This document shows positions 11,860-25,156 of a DNA stretch of 64,000 nucleotides, one piece after another. This DNA is from Dichetophora obliterata (lineage: Eukaryota; Arthropoda; Insecta; Diptera; Sciomyzidae), in NCBI GenBank assembly GCA_963920525.1, contig OY986438.1:131532920-131596919 (forward strand). Direction: 5' to 3'. Position numbers and translations under genes: made by a program. Each line of letters begins with the position of its first letter. Position 1 is the first letter of the stretch. The notes beneath the pieces are model-generated. The model saw nothing but the letters and a program-made list of their open reading frames with translations, searched no databases and was not told the origin of the DNA.

Positions 11860-12884
11860 AAAAATTCTATACAAATTTTTAAGTGTGTAGAAATAACCGA
11901 GAGAAATAACGAATATTAAAACTATTCACGTGCATAAATTCAATTTTAATATTTAGGTGGACAAATAAAATATAATATTCACAACAAGTTGTTTTTGCGT
12001 GTTTGAATTTAGGTTGCGTTTGTTTTTCTGATATCATTTCTTACTTTTAAACAAAGTTTATAAAAAATTATATACGAAGTATAACTTTCAAAGTAATTGT
12101 CTAATTTTTACATGTTTTGTAGACATTTTTACGTGAATAGATAGTTATAGTATGTGTATTACTGCTAATGTGTGTATCGTAATGTTAAGCATATTAAGCA
12201 ATTAAATATATATTTTATTTTGGGAAAATACTTCCTGAGTAGAGATAATTTGAGATAATTTATGCTGAGACAGATTTAGCAGAAAGACAAATTGTAGCGT
12301 AGATGTCTTTCGCAGTTCACAACTGAGTTTTAATCAGGAGCCTGAGTTTGCCACTGCTTAAATGACAAAGTTCGTGCAAAATTTTAAAATTTTTTTATTA
12401 AATTCTTTATTTTTTATTCAAAAACTAATATTTTAAAAAGTTTTAATAAAACTCGTGCATAATTTTAAAAAGCGTATTTAAATTTATTTTGCCTTATTTG
12501 CCTCATTCGAAACAAATACGTTTTTGGTTCAAAAACAATTACGGTTTTTACATCATTTAACGATAAGTTTTTTAGATGAAGTTAGTAAGTAGGCAACAAA
12601 AACAACAGCAAACTCTTTATACAGTCTATCACACAACAGATTAGACAGACTGTTCCGGAAGGAAACACTTCCTTTCAGTAGTCTTTAGTGATTAAGCTGT
12701 GACTTACCCACTGTTAAAGCCTTTTATGATTTGACACTTGTTTGAATAAATTTTTTTATTGAGATCGCACGAAGTTATTTCCCAACAAGCAAGAAAAATA
12801 TTTTTCTCCAAGATTGGAAAAAAAGTCTTCAACCTCCACTTGATCTCCAACTCATTTATCCAAGTCAACTCCATTATCTTGGAA

Positions 12885-12993
12885 GTGAATAAAGTGAATA
12901 AACTGAATAAAGTGAATAAAATAAATAAAGTGAATAAAGTGAATATAGTGAATAAATTGAATAAAATGAACATAGTGAATAAAGTGAATAAAG
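12885..12993. repeat. 9-bp minisatellite (GTGAATAAA)n
   Basis: About twelve 9-bp units with single-base variants (GTGAATAAA, CTGAATAAA, ATGAACATA) run head to tail. Because 9 is a multiple of 3 both strands stay open, giving VNK-type repeats in a 103-codon plus-strand frame. I read this as a by-product of the repeat, not a gene. Confidence 0.85.
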
Positions 12994-13399
12994 TAAGTAG
13001 AAACTGCAACAAATTAGGCATAAGTGCAGTTTACGGCCCACGCGTAAAAATTTTTTCTTATTTTTATTAAAGGTATGTTAAACTCCTTGGTCCAAAAATG
13101 CAAAAATAAAATGTCGGCCTCGAATGGCTTAAGAGATAAAATTTACTAAAGTTAAAAAATTCAGTGCAAAATATGAAGTTTGTGGAATAAAGCCGCAAAT
13201 AAACAATTGCTGCATTCAGCGGAAGGAAGCAGTGGAACTGGAATACATATATAAATTTTTTATTAATTTTAAAATAACCGAAAAAATCGAATTAAATATT
13301 TTCATTAAAAATGTGTAATATAAGGTTTAAAACTATTTTCATTTATTGAAATAAAAAATATCTGGAAAAGCTCTCTCTTAAAAAAACTATTTCTCTTTT

Positions 13400-13585
13400 C
13401 ATTTTGGATTGGAGATCAGTTAGAGAAAGACCTTTGGAGATCAAGTAGAGATCCAGCCTTATCTCAGCTGGAGAACGAAGGTCCATTTCCCTGGAGAATG
13501 GCTTGGATCTCAAGTGGAGGTCAAGTTGATATCCAGCACTGGAGATTGGATAAACGAACTGGAGCTTCACTTGAGGTCAAGCTGA
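13400..13585. repeat. Imperfect GGAGATCAAG repeat, inverted match to 12.82 kb
   Basis: Variants of TGGAGATCAAGTGGAGGTC recur about every 20-30 bp. The block 13500-13575 is similar, inverted, to 12820-12880 next to the minisatellite. No gene is recognised. Confidence 0.5.
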
Positions 13586-16520
13586 TTTCTAAGGCAAATT
13601 TTTATTGGGTTCTCATCTGCCATAGATTACGAAGCTCAAAGCTCTACCAAGGTTTGTGTCTTTTCTTTTAGTTGCCTCTTCCGTGCCTCATCCAATCACG
13701 TTTATTTTAACGTGAATACTTTTTTTGCATAAATCTAATACTATTTTCACTTAATGCAACAATAGGTCTGTTTTCGTATTAACTTTAAGTAATTGTTATA
13801 GAATAGATAGTGACATTGTGCATGTTATTCTTCTCTCTCTAGCAATTTTAAAAATAACGTTTTCAAGCAACTTCAAGTTACTTAAATCGAGTACGAAAAC
13901 ATACTTTTTCTAAGTAAGACAAAAATAAGTATTTGCAAAAGTTGTTTCTGTCTTTTATCCATGGGAAAAGTAAATTTGTTTCATCCCCAACTTTTCTGAC
14001 ACGGGGATCTAGGTACCCAAATATTTAGTCGTTTTCTAGAACTTTTAAGTTTAAAAGCTTTGAAGATATGTTTAAGCTGGCTTCACAACCGATCCAATAA
14101 GTGTTAAGTGTTAACTCGGCCTAATCAAAGAATTCTAAAAATATGCTTTTTTTTTAAAAGCTTAAGAAATGTGTGTTTTAAGAACTTGTACCTAAAAAAC
14201 TACAAATGGGACTAGAAATGCAAACAAATTTTTTAGAGTATGAGGTAATGAAATACATCAAGTATTTCTCACAACTCGCATTGAAGCTGCTTGAATTATT
14301 TTAAGTCTTAGAAAACCGCAAAAATTCTAAAATCACTAAAACTGCATTTTTTTCCAAAAACGAGAGTCACTCTGAAAAATCTGAGTATGCAGTTGAATTC
14401 CCCACTCTCAAATTAAATAGAAATAACTCTTATATCCCGGGCAACAAAAACAGTGTTCGGCTGTGTTATTTATCCATGTTTAGCCATTTTTTTTTTTTGA
14501 GTTGAATTTTTCTTTTTTTTTAAGACAATCTCTTGTTTTTTGTGTGTATTTGAAAGTGTTTTTATGTTTTTTTAGTACGATATTTCTATTTGTATAAGTT
14601 GGTTCTTTTTGCAATAGGATTTTTTCGTTTGCCTTTTTAGCAATTTTCCTGATACCACACATTTTCCAATTCATTCATTCTGACATCAAAACCACCAAAC
14701 CATCATCCGCCCACCAACAACCAATCCAAGCCAAAGCACAAGCAAGCAACTATAATGGAGGTCAAAACGAAGTTAGAATTTGGTCCACTGCACTTTGGCT
14801 CTGATGTACGATTAGGTCTTTCGTATTTTGGTCTTGCTGCTAATGCGATGCGATACGATAGCGTTGCGATACGATGTGATGCGAGCAATGCCCATCATTT
14901 TGTACATTCCGACAATTCTCCTCGCACTACTTTAGTTCAATACGTACGGATTTCAATTTCGATTGAATTTTCCTGCTGTTTAAGCTCGGTAAATAATAAT
15001 TAGATATGCTGTGATCCATGATCAGAGCAGAGCAATGAGCAAGGACAGCAGAGTGTCAACATGCCAAGCTGTAGGTACATTCTGCTGCGGGAAAAGTAAG
15101 CACAACTCCTAGAGCAATACAAAAGAAAAAAGTAAGAAAAATAAGAGAAATTCGTGTACTAAAAGCCATGTATTAGTTGCCACAGCTGGCAAAGCTGTTG
15201 AATGGCGAGCGCTGAGTTAAGGTATGCGTGCGGTACGAATGAGTTTGGAATTTGGTTGAATTCCTCTTTTGGACATTTTCACATTTTCTTCTAATGTCTT
15301 TTTAAGTGGTTCTCCTGCCAATGATTTGACTGCTACGCGCTTAGTTTTTACTCAGCCGTATTTTCGGATGAAGTCTAGCCAAAACGAGGGTTGTTTGAAA
15401 TTTATGCAGTACTGACATTTTCGAAAAATAAAAAATCAAAAAGCAAATAAAAAAACTAACTCAGACGTGCTACATGTATTTCTTGATCTTTTAGAAGTGC
15501 AACATAGATAATCAATTTAGAGTAATAAAAGTTCCGTTTATCGACGGAAAATTCGAAATTAATAAAAAAAAAATCAATTTTAAGGAATAAACTTTAACCC
15601 TACATCGCTCCGTGTTGCAGATCTGCAATATTTAGAAATTGTTTTGGAAAAATAACTCAAAGACAACAAATTAATTCGAAATTCTTATAAATGACTCACG
15701 AACACTCAAAAAAACTCGAACTTTCCAATTAGAGAGTAAATCAATCAACAGTTATTTTTTATTTTTAGCTGCAACAGTGTGGTTTTGCATTTGGCAGCAG
15801 TTTGCGTTTTGCTAATTTTTTAATATCTATTTAATGTCTTAAATTTTAATATATAGTGTTCATAATGAACAAAAAATTAATATTTTTTTGGTGAGTTACT
15901 ACACAAACTACATAAATCATGAATTATTATATTAAAAGCATTGCTATATGCAATATGTAAATCTTTTTAACTGCAAAAAAATATCTTTTGCAAATATTTT
16001 TTATAAATAAATTATTAGTTTTAAAAAGGTCGTTTTTATTTATTTTGCCGACTATTTAAGAGACTTTTAGGTAAAAAATTGAAATTTGCGTTATTGTGCG
16101 ATATAGGGTTAAAAAAGAAAAAACGTAAAAACCTACTTTTATTGGTGTTCTTTCAGATAGCAGGCCTTAGATTTAAGAAATTCAAGATAGTAAGATGATT
16201 AGATTTAAATATAAAAAAAAATATTGTTATAAAAACTACATTTGAAAGAAATGTCTTATTGAATAAAACCAAAATTTCACATTGGTATGCATTCTATAAG
16301 AATCCCGGCCTTAGATTTCAAACACGTAAGATGGCGTTAACACATGATCGAAATCATGGGGTGTTTGTGGTACAAACCGTCTTCACCCCATAGGGTCTGA
16401 AAGTAAAAATAAAATAATTTACATAGAAATCTCAGAAGCAAAACGTATATTTAAAAATAACAAAACATATTGTTGTGTCTAAAAACAAATTTTTCAAATA
16501 CTTTTACCACCGAAAGTGCA
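13586..16520. other. Unannotated stretch with a GC-richer patch
   Basis: No gene is recognised. From about 14690 to 15260 base composition is visibly less AT-rich than around it. The patch holds a GCGATRCGAT short repeat (14843-14885) and AGAGCAGAGCAATGAGC-type sequence. Open frames of 61-82 codons overlap on both strands without domain similarity. It could be a non-coding exon or regulatory patch of a nearby gene, which the sequence alone cannot decide. Confidence 0.3.
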
Positions 16521-16522
16521 CT

Positions 16523-17760
16523 CACAGAGAAAAAAAAACAAGCATTCTATGCTTGAATCTTACAAATAGGCTATCAGCTTACACCCAAGCGTATATTTCT
16601 CAATGCATGAATTATTTTGCTAGAATAATAAAAAAAATCTCTAGAATACCTTTTCTACATTCAAGTCTGATATTTTCTTGAAGTGGTGAGAATAATATGC
16701 TTATTTCAAGTAACCAATATGCTGAAAACTAGACTAATTTGCTTGATTTGAGAAATTTATATTCCTTGAAAACAATTTTCTTGATTCAAATACACAATTT
16801 TCTTAATACTAGAATGTTTTGCTTGATATTAGAAACTTTACTTTCTTTTAAGATCAGAAAATGCTTCATCCAAGTAAAAAATTTTCTAAAATCGAGAATA
16901 ATTTGCTCGATTTGAGAAATTTGTTTTCCTAGAATTGAGAAAAAACAATTTTTACCCAAACAATTAATTTTCTCAATACTAGAATACTAAGACATGTTTT
17001 TGTTTTTTTTTCGAAAAATTCGAAAGTTTTGCTTGATATTATAAATTTTTTTTTTTTTGTATCTCTTGTTTCTGAAAATAGTAAAAAGCTAGCTACGTTG
17101 TATTTTTAAATTAAATTGATACTTCTACTTGTAATATTTAAGAAATATTTTATTTAGTTTTGTTTTTCATTAATTTCATAAATTTATATCATAAGTATCT
17201 CTTTTCAAAAGATTTTCTGATAACTTGTGATGAATAAAACATTAAAAGAGTTTAGAAGCAAAAATCGCAACATTTTTAAAATGAAAAGTTTCCATAACTC
17301 TTTAAAAAACAATAACCATTGCTACCGAACTCCATTTGACATTGTTTGAGGGCTTAATATATATCGAAAAGTACATAAGACAAGGGGTTTGTAAACTTTC
17401 ACATTAAAATTATACTTATTTATTTGGAAAACTAATTACAAATATTCAGATAAGTCGGAAAGTGATTTTTTTCACTCATACTTTTAAAGCTAAAGGTTGA
17501 AAGTTTTAGGTTAAAAGTGTAGTTGTATAGTTTTACATGCTTGAATCAAGCATCTTTGAAATAATTTTACATATTCTTCTTTAGCAAAATACTTGCTTAA
17601 TTCAAGAATATTTTAAGTAACCTACCCTGCGATTGCTTAAATTATATTTTATTTATTTTTTTAATGCTTGATTTGAGCAAATAAGGCTTAGTTTAAAATT
17701 TTCTTAAATCAAGCAAAATATTTGCTTTATATAAGAATATTTTTTCTCTCCTTGCCGTTT
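16523..17760 (+). repeat. Large dispersed repeat, left copy of inverted pair
   Basis: This 1.24-kb segment matches 27893-29180 in reverse complement. Both start next to an A-rich GAGAAAAA end. They are built of many short units around GCTTGATTTGAGAAA and its complement, spaced roughly 40-60 bp. A less repetitive centre (17280-17360) matches 28380-28470. No coding capacity is seen. Confidence 0.7.
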
Positions 17761-18002
17761 CAAGTTTTGAATTTTAAGTAAAATCGGTTGATCAGTGAAA
17801 ATGCGTTCCTATTATTTCGAAATAAACAAAAAAATAATAATTAAAAAGTCAAACACCAACTTAAGACTGGTAGGAAATTATGAGGTCAGTTTTCAATAAA
17901 ATTTAGGAATCATTTTTTAAAAATGTGGGAATGACTAAGTTTTTGAGTTAATATTTTATAACTTTTTTTCAAAATATTAAAAGCATTTTAAAAAACCACA
18001 AG

Positions 18003-18076
18003 GGTGCCTCGATAACTTAGTGGTAGCGCGCTTGACCGTCACCCAGGGGTGCCGGGTTCGAGTCCTACCTGGGCCA
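18003..18076 (+). repeat. tRNA-like sequence, SINE head or tRNA pseudogene
   Basis: An A box (TAACTTAGTGGTAGC) and B box (GGGTTCGAGTCC) are present at tRNA spacing, with CCGTCAC in the anticodon-loop position (GTC, Asp-like). The acceptor stem does not pair, and the T stem keeps only 3 of 5 pairs. It is therefore not a functional tRNA. No A-rich tail or body family was recognised downstream. Confidence 0.6.
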
Positions 18077-19880
18077 TGGTCCTACTTTTCGTTCCTTATT
18101 TCTAATCGAAAAAAAATTGAAAACACATCAATTGATGCAGTGGGTGCAAAAAAGACGTAAGATAAAAATTTGTATATATTTCTATACAATCGAGTCGTAA
18201 GATTTTGAGTAAGATTTAAACTTAAAATGTGAAGTTTTTACTCGACTAAAATTGGGCCGAGCTGAAACCAAAAATGGGAAAAATAAGAAATAAGTATGTT
18301 GAATATGGATGAATTTAAGGAAATATTTAAAAAGATTACTAAACTAAATATATTGTGTTATCCCTTCAACTTACTTAATTAATTTATCTTTTTTTTAGCA
18401 TAGCAGCAACGCACTGATTTCTTCTGCAGTTCTTACCAAGATTTTCAAACAACCATCGCATAGAGCAATTGAACGGAAACGTAATTATGCTGTGAATTCA
18501 CTCTCAAATAATTATTATCGATCCGTACCAATTTCATGCTTTCTTTGCGCACTTAACTCGTATTTTCTTCGATTTTACTGCTTGGATTTTCTAGATATTA
18601 TTACGCTTTTGTGTTGTTGGTTTGTATTTTTCGACTTTATTATATAGTTTTTTATTTTATTTTATTTTTTGGAGTATGCATATTATCCTTTTTCTATTGC
18701 TTTTTTTTTTTGTATATTCTTACTTTTATTTATTCCTGATTTACTGACTGTTGGCTCTTCTGAAGCATAGTCAATAAATGCCTTTGGGGGGGTCCCTGAA
18801 TTGACATTAAAATGTGATTTATTCTATATGAAATTAAGGCAGCCAGCCAACGAACGGCTTCTTTGTGGAATTTTAAGTATTTTTGATGTACCTACGTGCG
18901 TTATTCTTTTGGGGATACGACGATGATTGAGTATGAATCGTACTAAAACGCGTATCTAATCAAAGTGGTTGGAAAAATTCCTTTCTAGAAAAAAAAAAAC
19001 GAAAACCAATTTAATATTATGTTTAAATAAACCAGCCGACCTTTAGATATATTCAATTATGATGGACGGTGCACATTTGTTTTGATTATATTCTACTCAG
19101 CATAATTACATTATATTTTGTAAGCATTATTATTAGATAAATGAATTGTAATATTGTACATTGCTTTTTATTATTACAAAAAAAGCTATTGTAAGAGCAT
19201 TTTCAAATATTTACTCTCGAAGTCTATTTCTGAAATACAAATAAATCATTTGTCTTGTGAAAGTTGTTGTCATGTTGGGAAAGCTAAGAAAATATAATAT
19301 TTAAAAGGTTCTTAAATATTTATTATTCTATTTTCTTTTTACTTGAAAATAATGCTCTTTTAACCTTTCATCAGACGTAGTTGATCAAGTTGATACAAGC
19401 GACGATTTTTTTTTTGTTGTACCTTTTTCCAGATAGATGAGAGTCGTTTAAAATTTTGAATATCTTAATTTTTTTTGCCTTATTTACCTTCAGTTAAGGT
19501 ATTTAGTGTGTCAACGACTTTTGTTAAGTGCAATTTGTGGCTAATTTGTTCAGTTTAATACATTGTACGTGCGCGTCTTACTTGCGAACATTTGTAGATT
19601 TACTATTTTGTATATTTGGTAAGTCAATATTTAATATTTATACCCATAAAAGTTTTTTTTGTGAAAAAAATATTTATTTTTTATTGATACACTGCTGTTT
19701 ATACGAATTTATGAACTTAACGCTTATCTTGTTAAAAAAATACTGCGCATAACGAAAGGTTAATGATTGTAACGTGATAATTAAAAATTAAATCAGAATG
19801 ACTCATTTTCAAAAAACGACCTTGTTAATTTGTTGTAGTCATAAATCAAAAGTGGAATACTCACTCGTGCATATACAAAC

Positions 19881-19928
<48 letters not shown>

Positions 19929-20673
19929 ACACACACACACAAGACAACTTCCTTGATTATCATATTTTTGGCCACTAATGAGTGGTCAGGCACCGGATGT
20001 AGAGCAATCTCTTTGTGTGGTCAAAATACGCTTCATTGTGGTCATTTGAACGCTAGTTTACGGTAAAATAAGAAAAATGTTTTGTTTCTGAAACACATTT
20101 TATTTTGTGCTTGTAACGATGATGTTAGTTGCTGATGTTGGATATTATTGAAGCTTGATTTTATGTCAGAAACAGTAACTGTTCTATTATATCGCAAGAC
20201 TATAAGAAAAACATTAAATGAATGCAAAGAATAGAAAATTATCTCAAATTAAAATGGGTTATTCTAATAGATACTTTTTTCATAAACAGACCGCGGCATG
20301 TTATCAAAAAACTTCCAAAAAGTGTATGTTGGATTCCTTCCTTCAGTTTCAGCAATTAAAAATTTTTATTGCACATTTCAAAATATGAAAAGGGGTATTT
20401 TTTATCATTTATGTTTACTTTTCCAAACAAGGTGTTAATAGTCTTCAGAGCATCAATTGATTCTTTTTATATTTTATTTCTTATTTGTTTTATTTTTGGA
20501 GTTTACTCTTTTAGAATCAAAATAGTTTGTGAAATCGTTGAATGAAAATAAACATTTTTTTATTTTTATGCTTGTTTGATCAACGATTTTACGAACATTT
20601 CATAATGAATAAATGATTAGCAGCTAACCGAAACAACAACTTGTTGTTAGCTTATTCAGCACTTAACCGACAC
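18077..20673. repeat. Unannotated stretch with (AC)n microsatellite
   Basis: The only clear feature is an AC/ATAC microsatellite at 19881-19941. It opens a short valine-cysteine-rich frame on the minus strand that is not a gene. The rest is AT-rich sequence without recognised coding or repeat structure. Confidence 0.6.
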
Positions 20674-20677
20674 TTAA

Positions 20678-21371
20678 GGGCAGGTTCTCATGAAGCTCGA
20701 CCAAGAAATTCAATTTTTATTTATTTTTTTTAATTTTACGATAGCTTATGATGTGTAGCATTTGTTCCCAAAGCGGTTTGGCCGATTACAATTCCATACA
20801 AAAGTTATCGCATTCGAAAGGAACCCATATTTTCATAACGCACTCGAAATCGTTAACTAAATCTTAAAACGCGTTTTTTTAAAAATCATGTTTTACAAAC
20901 TGGTCTTCACGATATCTCAAGAACTACTCTATGGATTGACTTGGATTTTAATTTATTTTAAAGTAGAAACAATTTATTGGATCTGAAACTTAAATTAAGA
21001 TAATATTGGCTGGTTTTTTTTTCTAAAGAACTTAAAAGAGCGAAAAATGTGAAAAAACGATACTTAAAGTTCATGGCAGACATTTTTGTTTTTTCAACTA
21101 TTTATTGATATTATAGATTTAAGCTCTAATCAATGTAATTTTATTTGTAAATTTGTTTGTTTTTTATATCAGATGACTTAAACGTGTTGTGGGATGGAGA
21201 TCGTTTGGTTATTGACACTTCACATTACATTTATATGCAACAAAAAAAATATTTTCCTACATTTTAAGAATCAATAAATAACTGTCAAGAAACGGTGTTC
21301 ATTTACTTTTTTCTATGAAAAAAAATCAAAAACACCACTATGTTTTCGGCTCTCTAAATGAGAACCTGCGC
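20678..21371. mobile_element. MITE with TTAA duplication
   Basis: The left end GGGCAGGTTCTCAT and inverted right end GCGCAGGTTCTCATTTAGAG are each bordered by TTAA (20674-20677 and 21372-21375). TTAA duplication points to piggyBac or Kolobok mobilisation. The interior of 694 bp has no transposase frame. The ends differ from those of the Kolobok-like element at 25157. Confidence 0.75.
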
Positions 21372-21547
21372 TTAAGCTTTAAGGCCATCAATACATGAAA
21401 CTTTTTTTGAAAATCTAAATTTTGAAAAATTTCCTTCAGAAACACCGTGGAAATATTCTGTTAAAATTTTAAAGCGAAATTCGAAGCCATTTGAAAGTGG
21501 AAAGCTTGGAAATTTTAAAAGCTGAAGCCGTCTTTTATCAAGCCTAA

Positions 21548-21692
21548 GGTTGCCCGCAGAGTAAGCGCCGAAGCAGACAGGCAGGCAGACAGGCACAGGA
21601 AAACTATGTGAACAAGAGAGAAAAAAGTTATTTCTATCTCGTTTCTTCGCAGGGCCTGCCTGCCTGCTTCGGCGTTTACTATGCGGGCAGCC
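21548..21692. mobile_element. MITE family H, copy 1 (TAA-type)
   Basis: Near-perfect terminal inverted repeats of about 35 bp are seen: CCCGCAGAGTAAGCGCCGAA at the left against an inverted CCCGCATAGTAAACGCCGAA at the right, then a GCAGACAGGCAGGC motif. TAA precedes it and GAA follows, which fits a decayed 3-bp TAA duplication. Confidence 0.7.
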
Positions 21693-21694
21693 GA

Positions 21695-21831
21695 ATGCTA
21701 TGCTCACGCTGAGAGCTAAATGCGCATTTACGAAATCAACATTTATGAACGGCCCTTGTAGGAGTAACAAGGACAAATATATTAAGTAAATGCTCTATTT
21801 GCGCATTTAGCTCTCAGTGTAAACATAGCAT
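21695..21831. mobile_element. MITE family S, copy 2
   Basis: It has the same ends (CTGAGAGCTAAATGCGCATT) and ACGGCCCT core as the copies at 3689 and 54914. It is wedged exactly between two copies of family H. Confidence 0.75.
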
Positions 21832-21833
21832 AA

Positions 21834-22008
21834 GGTTGCAAACAGATCAAACGTCGAAGCGGACAGGCAGACAGATAGGCGCAGGCAGACTATGTAAGCA
21901 AGCGGGATAAAAGCTAGCTTGGCCTAATTTCTATCTCGTTTCTTCGCAGGCTTATGTCTGCATCTGTCTGCCCGCCTGTCTGAATCAGCGTTTACTCTGT
22001 CCACAACC
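21834..22008. mobile_element. MITE family H, copy 2 (TAA duplication)
   Basis: Related to 21548-21692: it begins GGTTGCAAACAG, shares the GCGGACAGGCAGACAG block, and both copies contain TTTCTATCTCGTTTCTTCGC. Exact TAA occurs on both sides (21831-21833 and 22009-22011), pointing to a Harbinger-type element. Confidence 0.7.
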
Positions 22009-22409
22009 TAAATCTTTGAACGTGTTTTTCTCAAAACTGCATTTTTAAAAGGGCGTGCATCATAACTCAAACAAATTTCAACCAATCAATTCGAAATTTT
22101 GCACACATATACTTTACAATATTAGCAAACATATGCTAGAGCGTGATTTTTAACAAACAACTTTTTATTCACAAAATTTTTAGTTGTTTTTTCAAAAAAT
22201 TTACGATTTTGTTAGTTTTTAACGCCATTTTAAAAAAAAAATATTAATTAGAAACGTTTATTTTTTTAATTTTGATTTCATGCATTGAACCTTGATTTGC
22301 TGGCCTTAATCGAACATTAGGAAATAGATTTTTTGCTAACTGCTGCACATAGGGACGAATAGCGAAATTACGACGACAATAGTAGAAATTTATATAAATA
22401 AAATTTTCT

Positions 22410-23265
22410 GCAATTCAAAATTTTTACTTTATACTGATGACTTAGAACTATTTTGAAGGGTAAGTTGCTTATCTGATGTAATTTCCTTACAAGCTGACTT
22501 AGAAAACTTGTACCAGTGGAGAAGTTTGAATGCTCTACCTTTAAATATTTCTAAATGCTTTCATATTACTTTTTCTAAAAGCAGTAATTTCCTTAGATAC
22601 CCCTACTCTCTTTTTGGCGTACCTCTTAAATATGTTCAATCGATCAAAGATCTTGGTGTCATCTTTGATATTAAGTTCACTTTTAATCAACACGTTAACT
22701 ATATAGTCCCTAAAGCCTACTCTTTACTTGCGTTCATCCGTAGAAATAGTTCAGAATTTTCTGACCCCCATACCTTAGAGTCATTGTTTAATTCCTTTGT
22801 AAGATCTATACTAGAATATGCATCTTTCATTTGGAGTCCGCATTATGCCGTTCTCACGTTGAGATTGGAACAAATTATCTATTGTTATCTATGACATAAT
22901 CTCTATGACATAATTAATATTGACTGTCCTGCACTTTTGGCACTCATAAAATTCGATATACCTTCAAGACAGTTGCGACGTTTGAAAATTTTTTCAATTC
23001 AATTTCATAGGTCTAATTATGCTCGTAATGAGCCATTGCAAAGAGCTCTGTCTTTATATAATGATCTGTCGTCTCGAGTTTTGCTTGACTTTTCATTGTC
23101 TAAAGTATGTTTTAAAGAATTATTAAATAGTTTATTTGTATCGTAATTTTACTGATTCTTTGTAACATTATTTTATTTTTAAATTGTTAATCTTAGTCTG
23201 TAAGGATATTTCCAATGACTCAATAAAGAAAATCTAAATCTAAAATCTAAATCTAAAAAAAAATT
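22410..23265 (+). pseudogene. 5'-truncated LINE, RT C-terminal part
   Basis: This is the 3' end of a CR1/jockey-type non-LTR retrotransposon, closely related to the larger copy at 41745. It opens at the RT catalytic motif, readable as LYTDDLELF. It then runs through WRSLNALPLNISKCF, IKDLGVIFDIKFTF and HVNYIVPKAYSLLAF. A frameshift lies near 22460, and about 45 residues are missing around 22880 compared with the relative. The second open segment (22937-23146) resumes at the equivalent of NIPARTLR. The stop at 23144-23146 is followed by a short 3' UTR ending in AAATCTA repeats and poly-A. It cannot encode an active protein. Confidence 0.8.
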
Positions 23266-23479
23266 TTTTCAAATGTAACCATTAATACGGTTTGTATGTT
23301 CTATGTAAACCCGTAATTTTAATTTTCAATGGTCTATTATCACAATAGTCGGTGCGTGTATGCAAAGTTAAATTTTATCTTCAAGCACTTATGTATATCG
23401 GTAAATTGCATAGTAAACCCATGAAACCCAATATTGTCACTGATAAGTATCAAGTATATTTTTTGTGCATACTTTCAGG

Positions 23480-23660
23480 CTGAACATTTTTCAGAACAGT
23501 GTACCTTGTAAAATTACTTTGCTGTCAATAAATAATTACAATTTGAGAAATACTGTTTGCGGAGCAGCATGCTTGCCTTTTATTTATTAAGATGAGCATA
23601 CTTACAGGCTGAACAGTTTGAGAGATATTGGATACGGAGCAGCGTGCTTGCCTGTTATAT
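23480..23660 (+). repeat. Paired ~90-bp repeat (AGGCTGAACA type)
   Basis: Two head-to-tail units share GCATACTTTCAGGCTGAACA and GCGGAGCAGCATGCTTGCC. The same two-unit arrangement occurs inverted at 53515-53690. Confidence 0.65.
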
Positions 23661-25152
23661 AAAAAATTAAATTTTTTAATTACAAAATTTAATAAATATT
23701 TACCAATTTTTTTTTATAACCTAGTAATGCAGGACTTATAAAGAAGTCTTAATAGAAATATTCTTAATAGAAAAAAAACCAAACAAATTTAACATGTTCT
23801 GAATCGGGATTATTAAACTCAAATAGGTTTCAGGTTTCCAATTGAATCATTCGAAGAGTTTATAACTTTGGAATCTATCACGATACTCAACATTAAACGA
23901 CAACAAATACGACTATTTGTTGAATTGGTACATACAACATTTGATAGCATGTTCTTAATTATATACGTTCGGCACAATTATGAAAGGCTCTTTAGTGACA
24001 TTTTTTAAATATTTGCTCTTACTGCATGAAAGTTCACCCATTCATTCACTTTTGTCATAAACATTCAGAGTTCTTAATTTAACTTAATTGAATTGTTTTT
24101 TGCTAATTAAATACCGGGCTAAACAAAAACCAAATGAAAAACGAAAAGAAAAACTTTTGAGTGTTACTTCAAACTTTTCAATGTCTCTATGGAGAAGTTG
24201 GGCTGACAACTAACTTTTTTTCGCCTCAACAAGTCCAGACCACTCGAAAGGAAAACTGAGACTGTTAATGTTGTGCAATTTTTAATGGTCACTTGAGGTT
24301 AGTTTCGGCAAGGATGTAAAGCATTGCTAGTTTGAGTTCGAGTATTAAACAGAAAATGTTTGGTCGCTTTCTATTTCAACTAACTTTGGCGCCAAAACGA
24401 ATATGAAACCTGCTTCAGATGAAGGGGAGAAATAAAGAAAACAATTATTTGAATTTATTGAAAACCATTTTTCTCTTCAGATTATTCAGACTCTCAAATT
24501 GTTTGCAGAGCAAAATTTACTTGTTAACTTCAAATAACTCAATCTGAAAACATGAATATTATTTTGAACATGAATCTTTTCTCCAAATATAAATCAACAA
24601 ATTTTACTTATAGATAGAATAGACTAATAAATAACAGAATTCGGACATTTGTCTTTCAATTACTGCTGATAACGTTTTCGAAGCGAGTTAAAAAGATTTC
24701 AAACATTAATGAAGATGTAAAAACATGAAAAAAAAACATTTAAGAAATAAACAAAAAAAATAACAGTTGCTACCAAATGTTTTGCAAATTTAAAACGTGA
24801 GGAATAGGGAATGGGGGTGGGTAGAGATTGAGGGGTAAGAACCATTTAGAGAGAATCGCCTGGGTCATATCAGCAGCCTTTTAGTAACCCATGTCAAAAA
24901 CCCGACAAATGAACATACACCAACACACACATACATAGAAATGAAACACATCATATGGGAAAATTTAACTTTTTAAGTCCAGATAAACCATAACCAATGT
25001 AGCACGCAAAAATTCCACACATTCCCAGTTTCTACACTTTTGATAAAGTGATTTATTGAATTGCTACAATATTGCCGGGTAACAATGTACTAGTTGCTGT
25101 TATTGTTATTGCCTACACAACTATGGCAAAAAGTATCAAGCCATGGCAAGCC
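23661..25152. other. Unannotated AT-rich stretch
   Basis: No open frame, tRNA-like box or repeat family was recognised. A short G-rich patch (24805-24840) is the only departure in composition. Confidence 0.5.
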
Positions 25153-25156
25153 TTAA

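Noticed and set aside
12704..13070. Overlapping open frames on both strands with NKVNKV or LFTLFT repeats
   Set aside because: They result from a 9-bp minisatellite whose unit length keeps frames open. No domain or start context supports a gene.
16160..16345. Two occurrences of GGCCTTAGATTT about 150 bp apart
   Set aside because: The flanks do not align, so there is no support for a repeat unit.
18003..18076. Functional tRNA-Asp gene
   Set aside because: The A and B boxes and a GTC in the loop fit, but the acceptor and T stems do not pair.
19793..19993. Minus-strand frame rich in Cys-Val repeats
   Set aside because: It is the translation of an (AC)n microsatellite.
21372..21776. 134-codon minus-strand open frame
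   Set aside because: It runs across a MITE of family H and the edge of family S and shows no domain. Its length comes from the GC-richer palindromes.
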